Below, one piece after another: positions 44,341 through 54,450 of a stretch of DNA of 64,000 nt. Every line of letters begins with the position of its first letter. Positions within the stretch are counted from its first letter, which is position 1. The DNA is taken from the NCBI GenBank assembly GCA_902729315.2, contig LR746275.1, positions 2,501 through 66,500 on the forward strand, read 5' to 3'. The notes beneath the pieces are model-generated. The model was not told the DNA's origin, searched no databases, and saw only the letters and a list, made by a program, of their open reading frames with translations. This stretch comes from Spirodela intermedia. Its lineage: Eukaryota > Streptophyta > Magnoliopsida > Alismatales > Araceae. The translations under genes and the position numbers were made by a program.

Positions 44341-45050
44341 ATGTGTTGTAACCTTTTGGCTTTGGGTTTTTTTCTTTATAAATTTTTTCTTCTGAACACT
44401 CGTTCTTTGCTGCGCTGAATCCCAAGCATGAGTGCAAATATCATCCACCTCTTTCCCCGACATCACCCCCTGACATGTCTGGCATCTCCTTCCCTGCTAA
44501 GTATGCTCTCCGTCATTTTCCTTTCCTTTATCCCTAGTAGAAATCCCCTTGTTCTTCCCGTTTTCGTCGTCAAATAATACTCCCTCATGTGAGCACACCC
44601 TTCTCAACTGGTGGCTAACTACCCCGTCTTTTTCTCCCCTTTTCCCTGGTAAGAATCACTCCGGTCTACCCTTCCTCAGCCTCTTGTAGGCTCACCACCC
44701 CTTTCATCTGGTGTCCTTCTTTTTCGTCATCCAGCTGCAACTCCTTTATTTAGTGGACAAGCATCCCTCCCCACCTGGAGCCTGCCTGCCCATCCTACTG
44801 CATCCCTCTTTTCTGCAGTGGCTCCCACCCACCTTCTCCAATCTCACATCCATGAGTCCACCTTAGTGAATCTTCATCTTGTCTCTGTACTAATTTAATG
44901 ATGGGCTGATTATCCAGGGTTGATATAGCCATACTAGGAGAAATTTCCTAAATTTAGAAAGCCAAAGTCCACGTACATTCTGCTTGATAAATTTGAAGTA
45001 TGGTCTACAGCTTGAGTACTCATTTTCATGTCTTCATATTTTAGTAATGC
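44340..45050. mobile_element. Foreign block inserted in the copia gag-protease region
   Basis: About 700 bases separate the broken zinc knuckle (CYNCEKNE) from the resumed copia frame (ASKCYAEKKEEKVHLLKTEEKAE at about 45,050). The block is C/T-rich on the + strand, with no frame of note, and resembles in composition the unassigned pyrimidine-rich regions at 9.2-9.9 kb and 11.4-12.5 kb. Near its left edge is a T-rich run (GGGTTTTTTTCTTTATAAA) that could be the reversed tail of a LINE-like element. Identity unknown. Confidence 0.5.
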
Positions 45051-45415
45051 ATCTAAATGCTACGCAGAGAAAAAGGAGGAGAAAGTTCACCTCTTGAAGA
45101 CCGAAGAAAAGGCCGAGTCAACGCTTCTAATGACAACTCTACTACAAGGCGCAATGGAAACTCAAATCAAAGACGGAATGTGGCACTTAGACACAGGTGC
45201 CACAAATCACATGACTGGAGATCGTAATCTATTTGATGACCTCATTGTTACCAGAAACAGTGAAGAATGCATCTCAAAATTCAAAGAAAAAATGATGAAG
45301 CAATTCGAGATGTGTGATCTAGGTCCTCTTATCTATTTATCTCATAATTTAAGTAGAACAATTTGGAGATATGATCAATTTAAAGCAACAATGTTATGCT
45401 GTACAAATACTTGAA
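45050..45415 (+). pseudogene. Copia protease joined to the RT C-terminal part
   Basis: Frame open from 45,028 to 45,414. MWHLDTGATNHMTG at about 45,178-45,219 is the copia aspartic protease active site (D-T-G-A). It continues RNLFDDL, and after about 20 more codons the product switches to FKEKMMKQFEMCDLGPLIYL, which in copia elements lies late in the RT. So all of integrase and most RT were lost in a deletion near 45,262 that happens to keep the frame open. Confidence 0.75.
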
Positions 45416-45424
45416 CATTCTTGA

Positions 45425-46232
45425 ATGCAAGAATGCAACCTCGACGTCACACCACTTGAAGCTCATTTCAAGTTCAGTAACGGAGACAAGAGTCAATTAG
45501 TTGATCCAACAAAATTCTGGAGCATAATTGGGAGCTTGAGGTATTTAGTTCACACTCGGCCTGATCTAACCTACTGGGTCATCTTAGTAGATATATGGAA
45601 GCACTTACCACAGAGCATATGGTGACATTGAAATGGATTCTTCAATATGTTAAAGGTACTGTGAATCTCGGATTACATTATAAGAAATAATTCGATTTCA
45701 CTTTGACAAGATATAGTGATAGTGATCACATCGATGACACAGTCGACCGGAAAGCACAATTGAAGTTCTATTTTTTCTTGGATTAAGTCCGATAAGTTGA
45801 ACTTCTTAGAAGTAGAAAATTGTCGCACTTTCTTCTTGTGAAGCCGAGTATGTAGCTGCTACGGCAGCAGCCTGCCAGAGAATCTGGTTGGCTAGGCTCA
45901 TCGGAGAATTGAAGATAGAAAAACCCACTCAGGTGAAGTTGTTTATTGACAATAAATCGGTAATTGCATTATCAAAAAATCTAGAACATCACAGCGGATC
46001 GAAGCACATAAATACTCGATATCGTTTCATTTGTTCCTACCTCGAAGACAAGTCAATTGATGTTGAGCACATCAACTCTGCTGATCAATTAGCTGACTTA
46101 CTCACGAAACCACTGGGAAGAACCCGTTTCAACGAGCTTCGTCAAAGACTAAGAATGGTTGAAGACGATGGAAATACTAGACTTAGAGGGGAGATTGATG
46201 GCGTTAAGCCTAGTCAAGAAATGGGAGCGTGA
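45425..46232 (+). pseudogene. Copia RT end and RNase H
   Basis: MQECNLDVTPLEAHFKFS and SIIGSLRYLVHTRPDLTY (45,525-45,590) are the usual copia stretch between RT and RNase H. After frame breaks come LHYKK, SDSDHIDDTVDRKS, LSSCEAEYVAATAAACQRIWLARLI (catalytic Glu), KLFIDNKSVIALSKN (catalytic Asp) and HINTRYRFI...DQLADLLTKPLG. The last open frame is 45,888-46,232. RNase H would remove template RNA. The order fixes the element as Ty1/copia. Confidence 0.85.
46185..46194 (+). promoter_or_regulatory. Polypurine tract of the copia element
   Basis: AGAGGGGAGA immediately before the 3' LTR start TGATGGCGTTAAG, the usual priming site for plus-strand DNA. Confidence 0.7.
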
Positions 46233-46552
46233 AGATCGCAGGAAATGGTGACACCCTAGCAGTTTCTCCTACGAGGACTATTTCAAAATTGTTTACCGTT
46301 TCTTAAGTTTTATTATTTTTAATCCTAACCGTCCATCTCTCCTGAGTTATAATGGTTAAGATGAAAGTTACGTGGAATCGTGGCCCCACGAATTGTAACT
46401 ATCTTTAACGACCGTTACTTCCCCTCTCTCCTATAAATTGTACTCAACATGCATGATGAAATGTATGAAGTAGAGAAGTTGCTCTGTTTTCTTTGAAAAC
46501 ATCCGTGCTTTGATCCTTCCCCATTCTCTCTCCAGATCCTTTGATCTCAACA
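46196..46552 (+). repeat. 3' LTR of the copia element
   Basis: Begins TGATGGCGTTAAGCC, ends TCTCAACA; 357 bases. It matches the 5' LTR along its whole length apart from blocks absent there (the longest about 46,218-46,280). Contains the TATA-like CTCCTATAAATTG near 46,428. Confidence 0.88.
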
Positions 46553-48054
46553 TAATCGTCATCATCTTCTTTTTTTCCTCTGCCAGATGATGTACGAGGA
46601 GGCGAGCCAGGTGGCGGACGACGCCTTGGGGAGCATTCGGACGGTGGCTTCGTTCTCTGCGGAGGATAAGGTTATGGAGCTATATAAGAATAAGAGCGAG
46701 GGTCCGGTTAACGCGGGGTGGCAGGACCTGATCAGCGGCATCGGCTTTGGGATCTCTTTCTTCTGCTCTTCCACCTCCTACGCCACCACTTCTACGCCGG
46801 CGCCAAGTTCGTCGAAGACGGCAAGACCACCATCTTGGGCGTCTTCCAGGTGACCACCGATCCCAGCGGCGGCAGCGCCGAGCTCGAGGACCTGGCCGCT
46901 GATCTGACAGGCTCTTTTCTTTTTTACCCTCGATGCGGCAGGTGTTCGTCGCCCTAGTCTTGGCGGGGATCGGGCTCTCGCAGTCAAGCGGCATGGCTCC
47001 CGACTCGAGCAAGGCGAGGTCGGCCATCGCCTCCGTCTTCGCAATCCTCGACCGCAAGCCCAAGATCGAACCCAGCGATCTCTCCGGAAAGACGCCGGAG
47101 GTGAAGGGGAAAATCCCGTTCCGGCACGTCAGCGTCAGGTACCCCATGAGGCCCGAGGTTCAGATCTTCCAGGACCTCTGCCTGATCATCCACGCCGGCA
47201 AGGTATGCCCGCCGCCAGAATCCTAACATCAGGAAGAGGTGGATCTCTCCTCATTTCGACCGTCATAACCGAGGTGGTGCTTCTCTTCTCTTCGGCCTGT
47301 GCAGACGGTGGCGCTGGTGGGGGAGAGCGGCTGCGGGAAGTCGACGGCGATAGCGCTGCTGCACAGGTTTTACGACCCCGACTTGGGCCAGATCATGCTG
47401 GATGGAGAGGACATTTGGAGCTTCCAGCTGCGGTGGCTGCGGTGGCTGTGGCGGCAGATGGGCCTGGTAAGCCAGGAGCCCGTCCTCTTCAACGACTCCA
47501 TACGCGCCAATATCGCCTACTGCAAGGACGGCGGTGCCTCCGAGGCAGAGATCGTCGCCGCTGCCGAGGCTGCCAACGCCCACAAGCTCATCAGCAGCCT
47601 CCAGCAGGTGGGTCCTCTTCCCTTCTTCCTCCTCCACCGCCTCCGGTGACGGCGCCGCTTCCTTCCTTTCCTTTCCTTCTCTGAAGACCCTCCGATCACG
47701 CGCAGGGGTACGAGAAGGTGGTCGGTGAGCAGGAAATCAACCTGTCGAGGGGGGGCAGAAGCAGAGGGTGGCCATCGCCCGGGCCATCGTGAAGGACCCG
47801 AGGATCGTGCTGCTGGACGCGGCCACCAGCGCCCTCGACGCCGAGTCGGAGCGAGTTGTCCAGGACGCGCTAGACCGGCTGATTGTCAACAGGACGACCG
47901 TCATCGTCGCCCACCGGCTATCCACCATCAAGGGCGCCGATCTCATCGCCATCGTCAAGAACGGGGCCTAGCGCGAGAAGGGCCGTCAACATTAAGGACG
48001 GGGACGGCTCCTACGCGTCCCTGGTGGCGCTACACTCTAGTGGCCCTTCCTAAT

Positions 48055-48740
48055 TAACCCCCCAACAACCCCCCCCCACCTGTCCGGAGAAATTTTCCTG
48101 TTGACATGGATGCAATCTGTACATTAGAAGGTTCCAGGAAGAAGATAGGGCGGCAAGGACCGTCTTTCTCCAGAAGGAGAAAAAGGCAGAGGGGCTGTTG
48201 TCGTCAATGGCCGCCGGCGGGGGAGGCGCCGCCGCCGTCTTCCTCGCTCTGTTTGAGGATGGAACAGACGACCGGCCGGAAGATGTACGTCTCGAGCTCG
48301 CGGACATCTCGGAGAGCTAAAGTTCGAAGTTCCTCCGGTACCTGTGCTGCTTCCGGAAGGGGGATCCGGAGAACCATCTCCTCGGGCTCAAGAAACTACC
48401 CCCGGGAGAACCCGTGATCCAGCGGGGCTTGGGGACGACGGCGGCAACCTCAGTGAGGGCCATGGCTCTGCTTCTCACTAGACTCAGCGATGGGCCCTTC
48501 TTCATCTCCGACGGCAGCGGCTTCGGTGGGGATGTCGGGGTCTCCGGTGGCTTCTCTCTCTTGATTCTCTCTCTTGCTTTCTCGGCGGCGGCCAGCGCAT
48601 TGTCCCTCCTCATCTTTATCAGCTTCCATGGGTCAATGCTGAAATCGAAGGTCCTCTCTGGATTGGTCCTTCCGTCTACCCTTATAACCGTCTTCGTCGA
48701 CTTATGCTGGAACGTGCAGCGGCGTCTCTCTAGGTAATGG
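48055..48740 (+). other. Unidentified coding-like segment behind ABCB copy 3
   Basis: GC-rich sequence with protein-like + strand frames starting about 60 bases after the ABCB stop. One reads RRFQEEDRAARTVFLQKEKK and LLSSMAAGGGG, with an acidic stretch and a stop at about 48,318, then continues FLRYLCCFRKGDPENHLLGL and KKLPPGEPVIQRGLG. It runs into two likely membrane helices (LLILSLAFSAAASALSLLIFI; LVLPSTLITVFVDLCW) ending at 48,737 in CTCTCTAGGTAATGG, a possible splice donor. I do not recognise the family. It may be the remnant of a neighbouring membrane-protein gene. The - strand frame at 48,317-48,613 is the main alternative. Confidence 0.35.
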
Positions 48741-49749
48741 TTGAGTCAGCTTGTAACTATCAACATAAATTATCAATCATCACATTATTTAAATGAAGAA
48801 AACAGTCATAAATAGCGGAGCATTTCCATTGATTTTAGAGTGATTTCGGAACCCAAAATTGTTTCAGATTTCAGGTTATAAAGTCAGTTCGGTTACATAA
48901 CTCTTGTTTGCTACTTATTGTGATTTGTAAGGTTAATGAATCTTTCTCTACTCAAAAGACAATAAAAACCTTGACTGATTGAAATTTAACAATAATAAAA
49001 TTAAAAATAACTATTTATATTCATACTTGATGAATAAACTAATAGTTAATATCTATATGCTCGATTCCAAAATTATTGACGATATTATTTTCTTAATTTA
49101 TGACACTCATATTATCACACATAAGGTCTTTCAGAATCCTTAAGCTAAAATTTAACATGTAGTACTCATGTGCAACATAACTTGGTAATTGTATAATCAC
49201 AAAGCTCTTGGCAAGGCTACTGATTTTTATTTTTTTTTTGATGTCCATAAAATTAGACATCTTTTTAGGATTAAGCCTGACCCACTTGTGCTTTTTCTCT
49301 TAATTATGTTTCCAGTAAATCAATAGTGATGTATGCTATTAGACTCATGTCACACTACTTTGGAAACAAAACTCTTAAATGAAATGTACAAACAACATTT
49401 CTAAATTATTTTTTTTACAGCTGTCAATTGTGATTCTTTTGTATCACCTTGAGATCTAGTACAAAGCATCTGCTGAAAATTATGTCAAGTCTAGTTGTAG
49501 TCAACAAAAGGACTTATCATACCTCAATGTGTTTTCTCATCTATGGATTTTTCATTGTTATCAAGATTTTTATCTTCGTCTACGAAATGTTCTTATCTTT
49601 TCTATTTTTTTAAATTTCTCTTGTATTATTTTATTTTAGAGATGAATATTCCATCTTTCAATTTTTTGATTTGTTATCTAAGAAAATAACTAAGTTTTCC
49701 CATTATGCTCATCTGAAGTTCTTTCTTCATAATGTCTAAAACATAAATG
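48741..49749. other. AT-rich sequence, no gene seen
   Basis: AT-rich, no open frame of note. Its right part may be the RNase H end of the adjoining - strand copia remnant, but no motif is clear. Confidence 0.5.
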
Positions 49750-51960
49750 CAAAAATTATCATCTGAAGAATTCAAAACTCTATTATCAGCATATACCAGA
49801 ACTCACAAGAATGTCTTAATCTTTTCCTTTGGTAAATATGGTAGTGTATTAAATGTATTTTCTAGAAGAAAAGATGTTAATATTTCATACTATGCTCTTA
49901 AGTTTGTTTAAGACCATATAGTTATTTGGATAATTTTAGACATAATTCTGGTATCCTGAATTTATAACTCACATAACTTGACTCACATATACTTCTTAAT
50001 TTCTCCCTCAAGGAATATAGTTTTTATGCCTATTTAATATACTTATTTTATGAGATACATTGAAACAAAATTTTAATTGCATCTAAGCTAGCCACTAGTG
50101 ATTAGTGAATACATATGAACTATTATAGTCTAGCATTGTTTCTCACTAATTTAATTTTCAATATCCACTTAGTTCCTATGTAGTAAGGTCCAAATTTTTC
50201 TTTTCTCGAAATTGATTGAACTCCTCAATGACAGCTATAGTCTAACTTTCATGTTCTTAAGTTTTATGTCCATTTTTTGATTGAATTTCATAAATAAATG
50301 TAATCTTAATTTTTTATATTTTTTAACTTAGATCTGATTAAAACTCCTCACATATTTCCATTCTCTTAGGAGATTTTTCTTTTCTAAAATTTATTTTAAT
50401 TTAGAAAGCTTAGCATCATCATTAATTGAAATTTTATGAAATCTATTCTCCAACCTATTCTAACCTCTATAGAGATTTATTATTCCTTTTCCTCAACAAA
50501 ATTCAACAAGTTTCAAATTTATTATTCCCTCAACCACAAAAGTTCTTTTATTATACACTCTAAACATTGTAGAATTTTCCTATATCATTAAAGAACTTCC
50601 ATCACACATGGGGTTCAATTTTCCTCTTTCCTATTTACCATTTGATAATTCTCTGAATTATATTATTAACATGTCATTTTTTTCTCTGTTTATACTTTTT
50701 TTGTTAAAAATTACACATTTGATATAATTTCAGAAAAAACAAAGCTTCGTGCATTTACATTGATTTATTGATATTCCTTTGAAAATAAAAAAATAAATGT
50801 GATCACGAGTTATGATGGGTAAACAAGAAAGTTTAGATTTTAACATTCCAAAATGATATGAATTTATTTCTAATTTTTCTGTAATTTCTGGGTTTTTTCT
50901 GGACTTTAAGGAATTGTTTGAATTTTACTTTTTTTGATGTGTTTGTCGGTTGATTATGATAATAATAATAATAATAATAATAATGAAGTAAGAAAAAGTA
51001 AGGGAGGACCTACTAGCAAGCTGGCACTCAATAGTTGTCCCTATGACTAGAGGGGACTGCTCAAATTGGTGACATGCATTGATCAAAAAGACCTTGTTTT
51101 CAAATTTATTTATTTTAAATGTTTCATTCTTCTCATTTTCTTTGGTGGTATACAAGGAAATGAGAGATCTTCAATATTTGGTCCTAGTTTTGATCATAAC
51201 AAATTTAATTAACATTTTGATGGTAATTACTTGTAGTTTCTTCTCATCCTTGAGTGACACAAGGAAGGAAAAGATTTTCATTTGAAGTTAGAAGATTTAA
51301 TCAAGATTTAATGTATTAATTAAAAGCTTTCTAAGTTTTGTAGGATTGTGCTACAAAATGATAATGGAATCTGATTTTAGTTTTAGAATGTAGTTTTTAT
51401 CACTAATTTAATTATTTTAGTTTGTCCTTGATTGACAACTAAGGTATGTCTTCATTAAATTTATTTAATTTTATTTTACACCTTTATTTTACATATTTTG
51501 AAGTTATTTTTGATCTAGTCTTGATATAGCAATCCATCTTTTGTCATAGCCTGAAAATAGTTAGGCAAGTTATTTTTGGTTAGCATTGTTGTAAGAAAAA
51601 CATTCAATGTTCTATTTTTCCTCTTGGCAACTCTGTTTTGTTGAGGGGTCTCACAATATAAAACTTATAAGAAGTTCCTTGATGAACACAATGTTTTTGA
51701 TTTTATATTTTCAAATTCTCTACCATGTTCATTTCTATTTGTCTTTGTCGTCTTAATTCTCAACTCTAATTCTTTCTCTTCTTTCTTGCTAATTTTTTAT
51801 TTTTTTAAAGAGTATCATCTTTGTTTTCTAAGAAAAATACTTTTGTCAATCTGAAGTAATCATTGACAATTACAAACCTATATCTTTTTCTCCTGAAACT
51901 TGACACCTTAGATGGTCTAAAAAGGTCCTTGTCTAATATTTCTAAGGGTCACATAGTTGT
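49750..51960 (-). mobile_element. Ty1/copia remnant (integrase and RT)
   Basis: Heavily decayed copia element on the - strand. Integrase core: LDKDLFRPSKVSSF and YRFVIVNDYFRLTKVFFL (51,950-51,830), then HGREFENI near 51,728, TPQQNRVAKRKNRTL (51,645-51,600) and NNLPNYF (about 51,565). These match the copia patterns HxDLFGP, VDDYSR, HGxEFEN and TPQQNGVAERKNRTL. RT: DAIK...LREKLRSICESSY, then SK-stop-LYGLKQT (about 49,905), HSMKY and the FWYMLIIEF region where VYVDDIIF is expected. Integrase before RT is the copia order. Two blocks of unrelated AT-rich sequence lie between. Confidence 0.75.
50960..50984. repeat. (AAT)n microsatellite
   Basis: Eight AAT units inside the decayed copia region. Confidence 0.85.
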
Positions 51961-53529
51961 GAGCATATCTTTAAGATTCACATGGTTTGATTCTAATTTT
52001 CCTCTAATGTATATGTCATAATCATCATCCTCATCTAGTTCTATGGCTAGCATTCCTTCAACCAGTCCTAGTTAGGTGTTGGCTTGCACTTGATCAAGAC
52101 GGTGGTGGGTGGGAGGATTGAACTGATCTTGTTGTCTTTGAGTTTGGCCTCTCTTTAAGTATTGACTAACCTTATGATTTCTATTTTTATTCACCTCTAA
52201 GACCCTAACATTTTATAGGGGTGAGTCGAGAATAGGATGATCTTGTGAGAGATGAGTGGCCACCTAATAACTCTCAGCAGTTACATGATAAAATAGTTAA
52301 TATTTTATAATTTTCTAGAAATATTTTTAAATTAATTTAATTTAGAAAAATGATCTTAAACTATCAATATGTTTTTATTGTTAACTTCAAGAAATTACAT
52401 ATTTAAATTGACCATGAAATATGTTATATTTTAAGAATTCTTATTATTATTAGAATGCTTTTGAATTAATTGTATTTTTCCTGATTTTTTTTATAATATT
52501 TATTGAATTTTTATGATTTCTTATGATAATTTATAATAAAATAATATATAAATATAAGACATTTCTTTTTTTAGGTTTTCCACATTAGGGACACATGTAA
52601 CAAATATGACAAGAAATAGGATGAATGATTCCATGAAATTGATTGAATTGATGCACAAGAAGATAAAAAAAACATATGAAGGGGAACAATCATATATCTT
52701 TGATCAATTTATTGCTCTCTACAACCATATTCTCTCTTCTTAATGGTGACAAATGTCAAATTCACCCGAATCATCCATCTGATGCAAATAATGAATTTAT
52801 TCTTGATTCCTCCCTAATTCAGCAGCTACGGAAGTAACTTCATTTACAAAACTTGTTTCATTCTTTAGTCAATACAAATAACGAAGATTTTTTCTAATGA
52901 TCCTTCTTCGAATGTTGTGGCATGATTTGAGTCAAACTACCATTGTTGATTGATTTCACCAAGTGATCTTTGTTGAGATCGTCATTTATTGACAATAAAT
53001 CATGTAAGAATCTAATTTGTGTAAAATACCTACTCAAATCAATTGAATTCGGATGAAAATTTGGTTGATGACCCTCACTATCCATTCTTCTACCAGAAAT
53101 TTATAGTTTTAAAATTGAAGTTTAATTTGAAGTATTTTGGCATTGATTTTGAAAAATACAAGTCAACATATTTTTGGTGACTCAAATTCTATAATGTTCT
53201 TCATAGGCTGATGTCTACTAATGTTATAATCCCTAATTTAATATTTCTTTAGTTTTTCTATTAATTTTATAAATAAAAGTTCTAAAAAATTAATCTATCA
53301 TTTATAAATCATAAATATAACTTACTAATTTTTTTCTTACTTAATCCCTATTTAAAATTTAATTGGCATATTTTCCAACATTAATAATTTTAAATTTGTT
53401 TAATTTTCTCCACAATGATAGAAAATATTCAATTAACTTTTGACAACATGTCGAGGGAAGATTGCTAAAAATTAGTGTTATTTAGGAGCCATGTGATAGA
53501 TAAAAAGGTAGATATTTATAAAAAAAACT
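51961..53529. other. AT-rich sequence, no gene seen
   Basis: No supported gene. 52,000-52,250 is a little less AT-rich and may belong to the adjoining copia remnant (an acidic LAIELDEDDDYD stretch reads on the - strand near 52,050-52,015). 52,890-53,090 has a short - strand frame of 63 codons with no family. Confidence 0.5.
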
Positions 53530-53679
53530 ATGATAGTTGTCTTTACTTATTTCTTTATAGTTATTATTATTTTATTAGTTTTATTGTTTGCTATAATTTT
53601 TGTTGGTGCATACTATGTAAGGGAATCATTAAACCCAAGGCTCGAATTTTCTAAAATCAGAAAGAAAAAGTTTTCTACT

Positions 53680-54180
53680 AGAAAATTTAAAAATATGGAT
53701 CTTGAAAATACGAATCATGAAAATGATAATCAACCACTTAGATTATTGAAGGATAACTTCACCCCATATCCATGTGAAGACCTCTTACAAAGCCATGTTA
53801 GAGCCAATGAAATTAAACATAGCGTCTTTCAAATGTTAGTTACTTTTTATGGCTGTCAACATGAAAATTCTTATACTCATCTTAAATAATGTCAACGAAT
53901 TTGTGTTAAAATTAATGGGATTATATGAGATTAATTTTATTTCTATTTTTTGTGAAGGATGAAGGTAGTTATTAGTTTTCTACTTTAGATAGATACAATA
54001 AAACATGGGCTAGATTGTTGCAAGATTTTTTGAATATATTTTATTCTAGACGAAAAATCAAATCGATAAGGAAGGAAATTTTACATTTTTACAAAATGCA
54101 AGATAATTTTTCATGAGGCATGGTATAGAATGAAAGATTTTATGAAAAATGTCTATATCATGATATTCCTGAAAGTCAAA
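53680..54180 (+). pseudogene. Ty3/gypsy gag remnant (Athila/Tat-like)
   Basis: Within a 119-codon frame, the stretch from about 53,695 reads QPLRLLKDNFTPYPCED, then IKHSVFQMLVTFYGCQHENSYTHLK, matching the plant gypsy gag pattern LRDYFxP...I-K-x-x-x-x-Q-x-L-x-x-F-x-G-x-x-x-E-(D/N)-P-Y-x-H-L-x-x-F. The frame breaks at 53,887, after which short pieces resembling the following capsid segment remain (FHEAWYRMKDFM near 54,110-54,145, like FxxxWERFKDLL). The first 30 or so codons of the open frame are hydrophobic, but look like AT-rich flanking sequence rather than a real signal. Confidence 0.65.
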
Positions 54181-54189
54181 TTGTTGAAA

Positions 54190-54450
54190 TATCTTCTAAA
54201 AGAGAAGAGAAAGGAGAAGATAGAGAGGAAAGAAAAAAAAAAGGATAGGCTTATTTATAAAGAATAGAAGGATTTTTAGAGGAAGAGAGAGAGCGAAGGA
54301 GAGATCTCTCACGAAAGAGAGACAAAGAGACGGGGAAAGAGATCTCACAAGAGGGGGAGAGAGAGGGAGAAATCTCACAAGAGAAAGGAAGGGTGAGAGA
54401 AAGAGAGAGAATTAATATGATAATATAGTGAGAGAGAAAACTGGTCAACT
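54190..54450. repeat. Purine-rich low-complexity tract
   Basis: About 250 bases almost wholly A and G on the + strand (AGAGAGAGAG, GAGAGATCTC phrases), with short GAGATCTC palindromes. It lies behind the gypsy gag remnant. No coding potential. Confidence 0.8.

Larger units (their letters stand above)
43206..46552 (+). mobile_element. Ty1/copia element in an ABCB intron, deleted
   Basis: 5' LTR 43,206-43,483, 3' LTR 46,196-46,552, primer-binding site and polypurine tract all in place, flanked by TGATC (43,201-43,205) and TAATC (46,553-46,557), a five-base target duplication with one mismatch. Gag, zinc knuckle, protease, the RT C-terminal end and RNase H are readable; integrase and most RT are deleted, and a foreign block sits at about 44,340-45,050. 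Same strand as the host gene, within the intron after GFGADAR. Non-autonomous. Confidence 0.9.
39789..48052 (+). pseudogene. ABCB: ABCB transporter copy 3, full-length but broken
   Basis: The only copy with a 3' half. 39,789-42,871 equals copy 2 with all its lesions. From there TMD2 and NBD2 follow: [48 protein letters not shown] to 43,150; an intron to 46,586 holding a copia element; exon from 46,587 ([29 protein letters not shown]). Later introns: 46,851-46,941, about 47,202-47,304 and about 47,609-47,705. NBD2 has Walker [10 protein letters not shown] (47,317-47,343), Q-loop LVSQEPVLF and H-loop VAHRLSTI. Lesions: frameshifts at about 42,775, 43,078 and 46,762; two extra bases in the NBD2 signature G-run (47,747-47,757); Walker B DEATSALD reads DAATSALD (Ala at 47,819-47,821); TAG at 47,969. 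It ends SLVALHSSGPS with a stop at 48,050-48,052. Closest by eye to the plant ABCB4/11-type group. No functional protein is expected. Confidence 0.9.

Noticed and set aside
22468-48052. Sequencing error as the sole reason for the broken ABCB genes
   Set aside because: Homopolymer errors could explain the G-run shifts, but stop codons by substitution, an exon truncated at a duplication joint, the inverted-copy replacement and the Walker B change cannot be explained that way.
53530-53650. Hydrophobic N-terminus suggesting a small membrane protein (119-codon frame)
   Set aside because: The second part of the frame matches gypsy gag, and the hydrophobic part is AT-rich sequence that happens to stay open. 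No start context or homologue supports a membrane protein.
54190-54450. Purine-rich tract as a polypurine tract or regulatory GAGA element
   Set aside because: It is far longer than a retroelement polypurine tract and is not next to an LTR. No gene start follows, so low complexity is the safer description.
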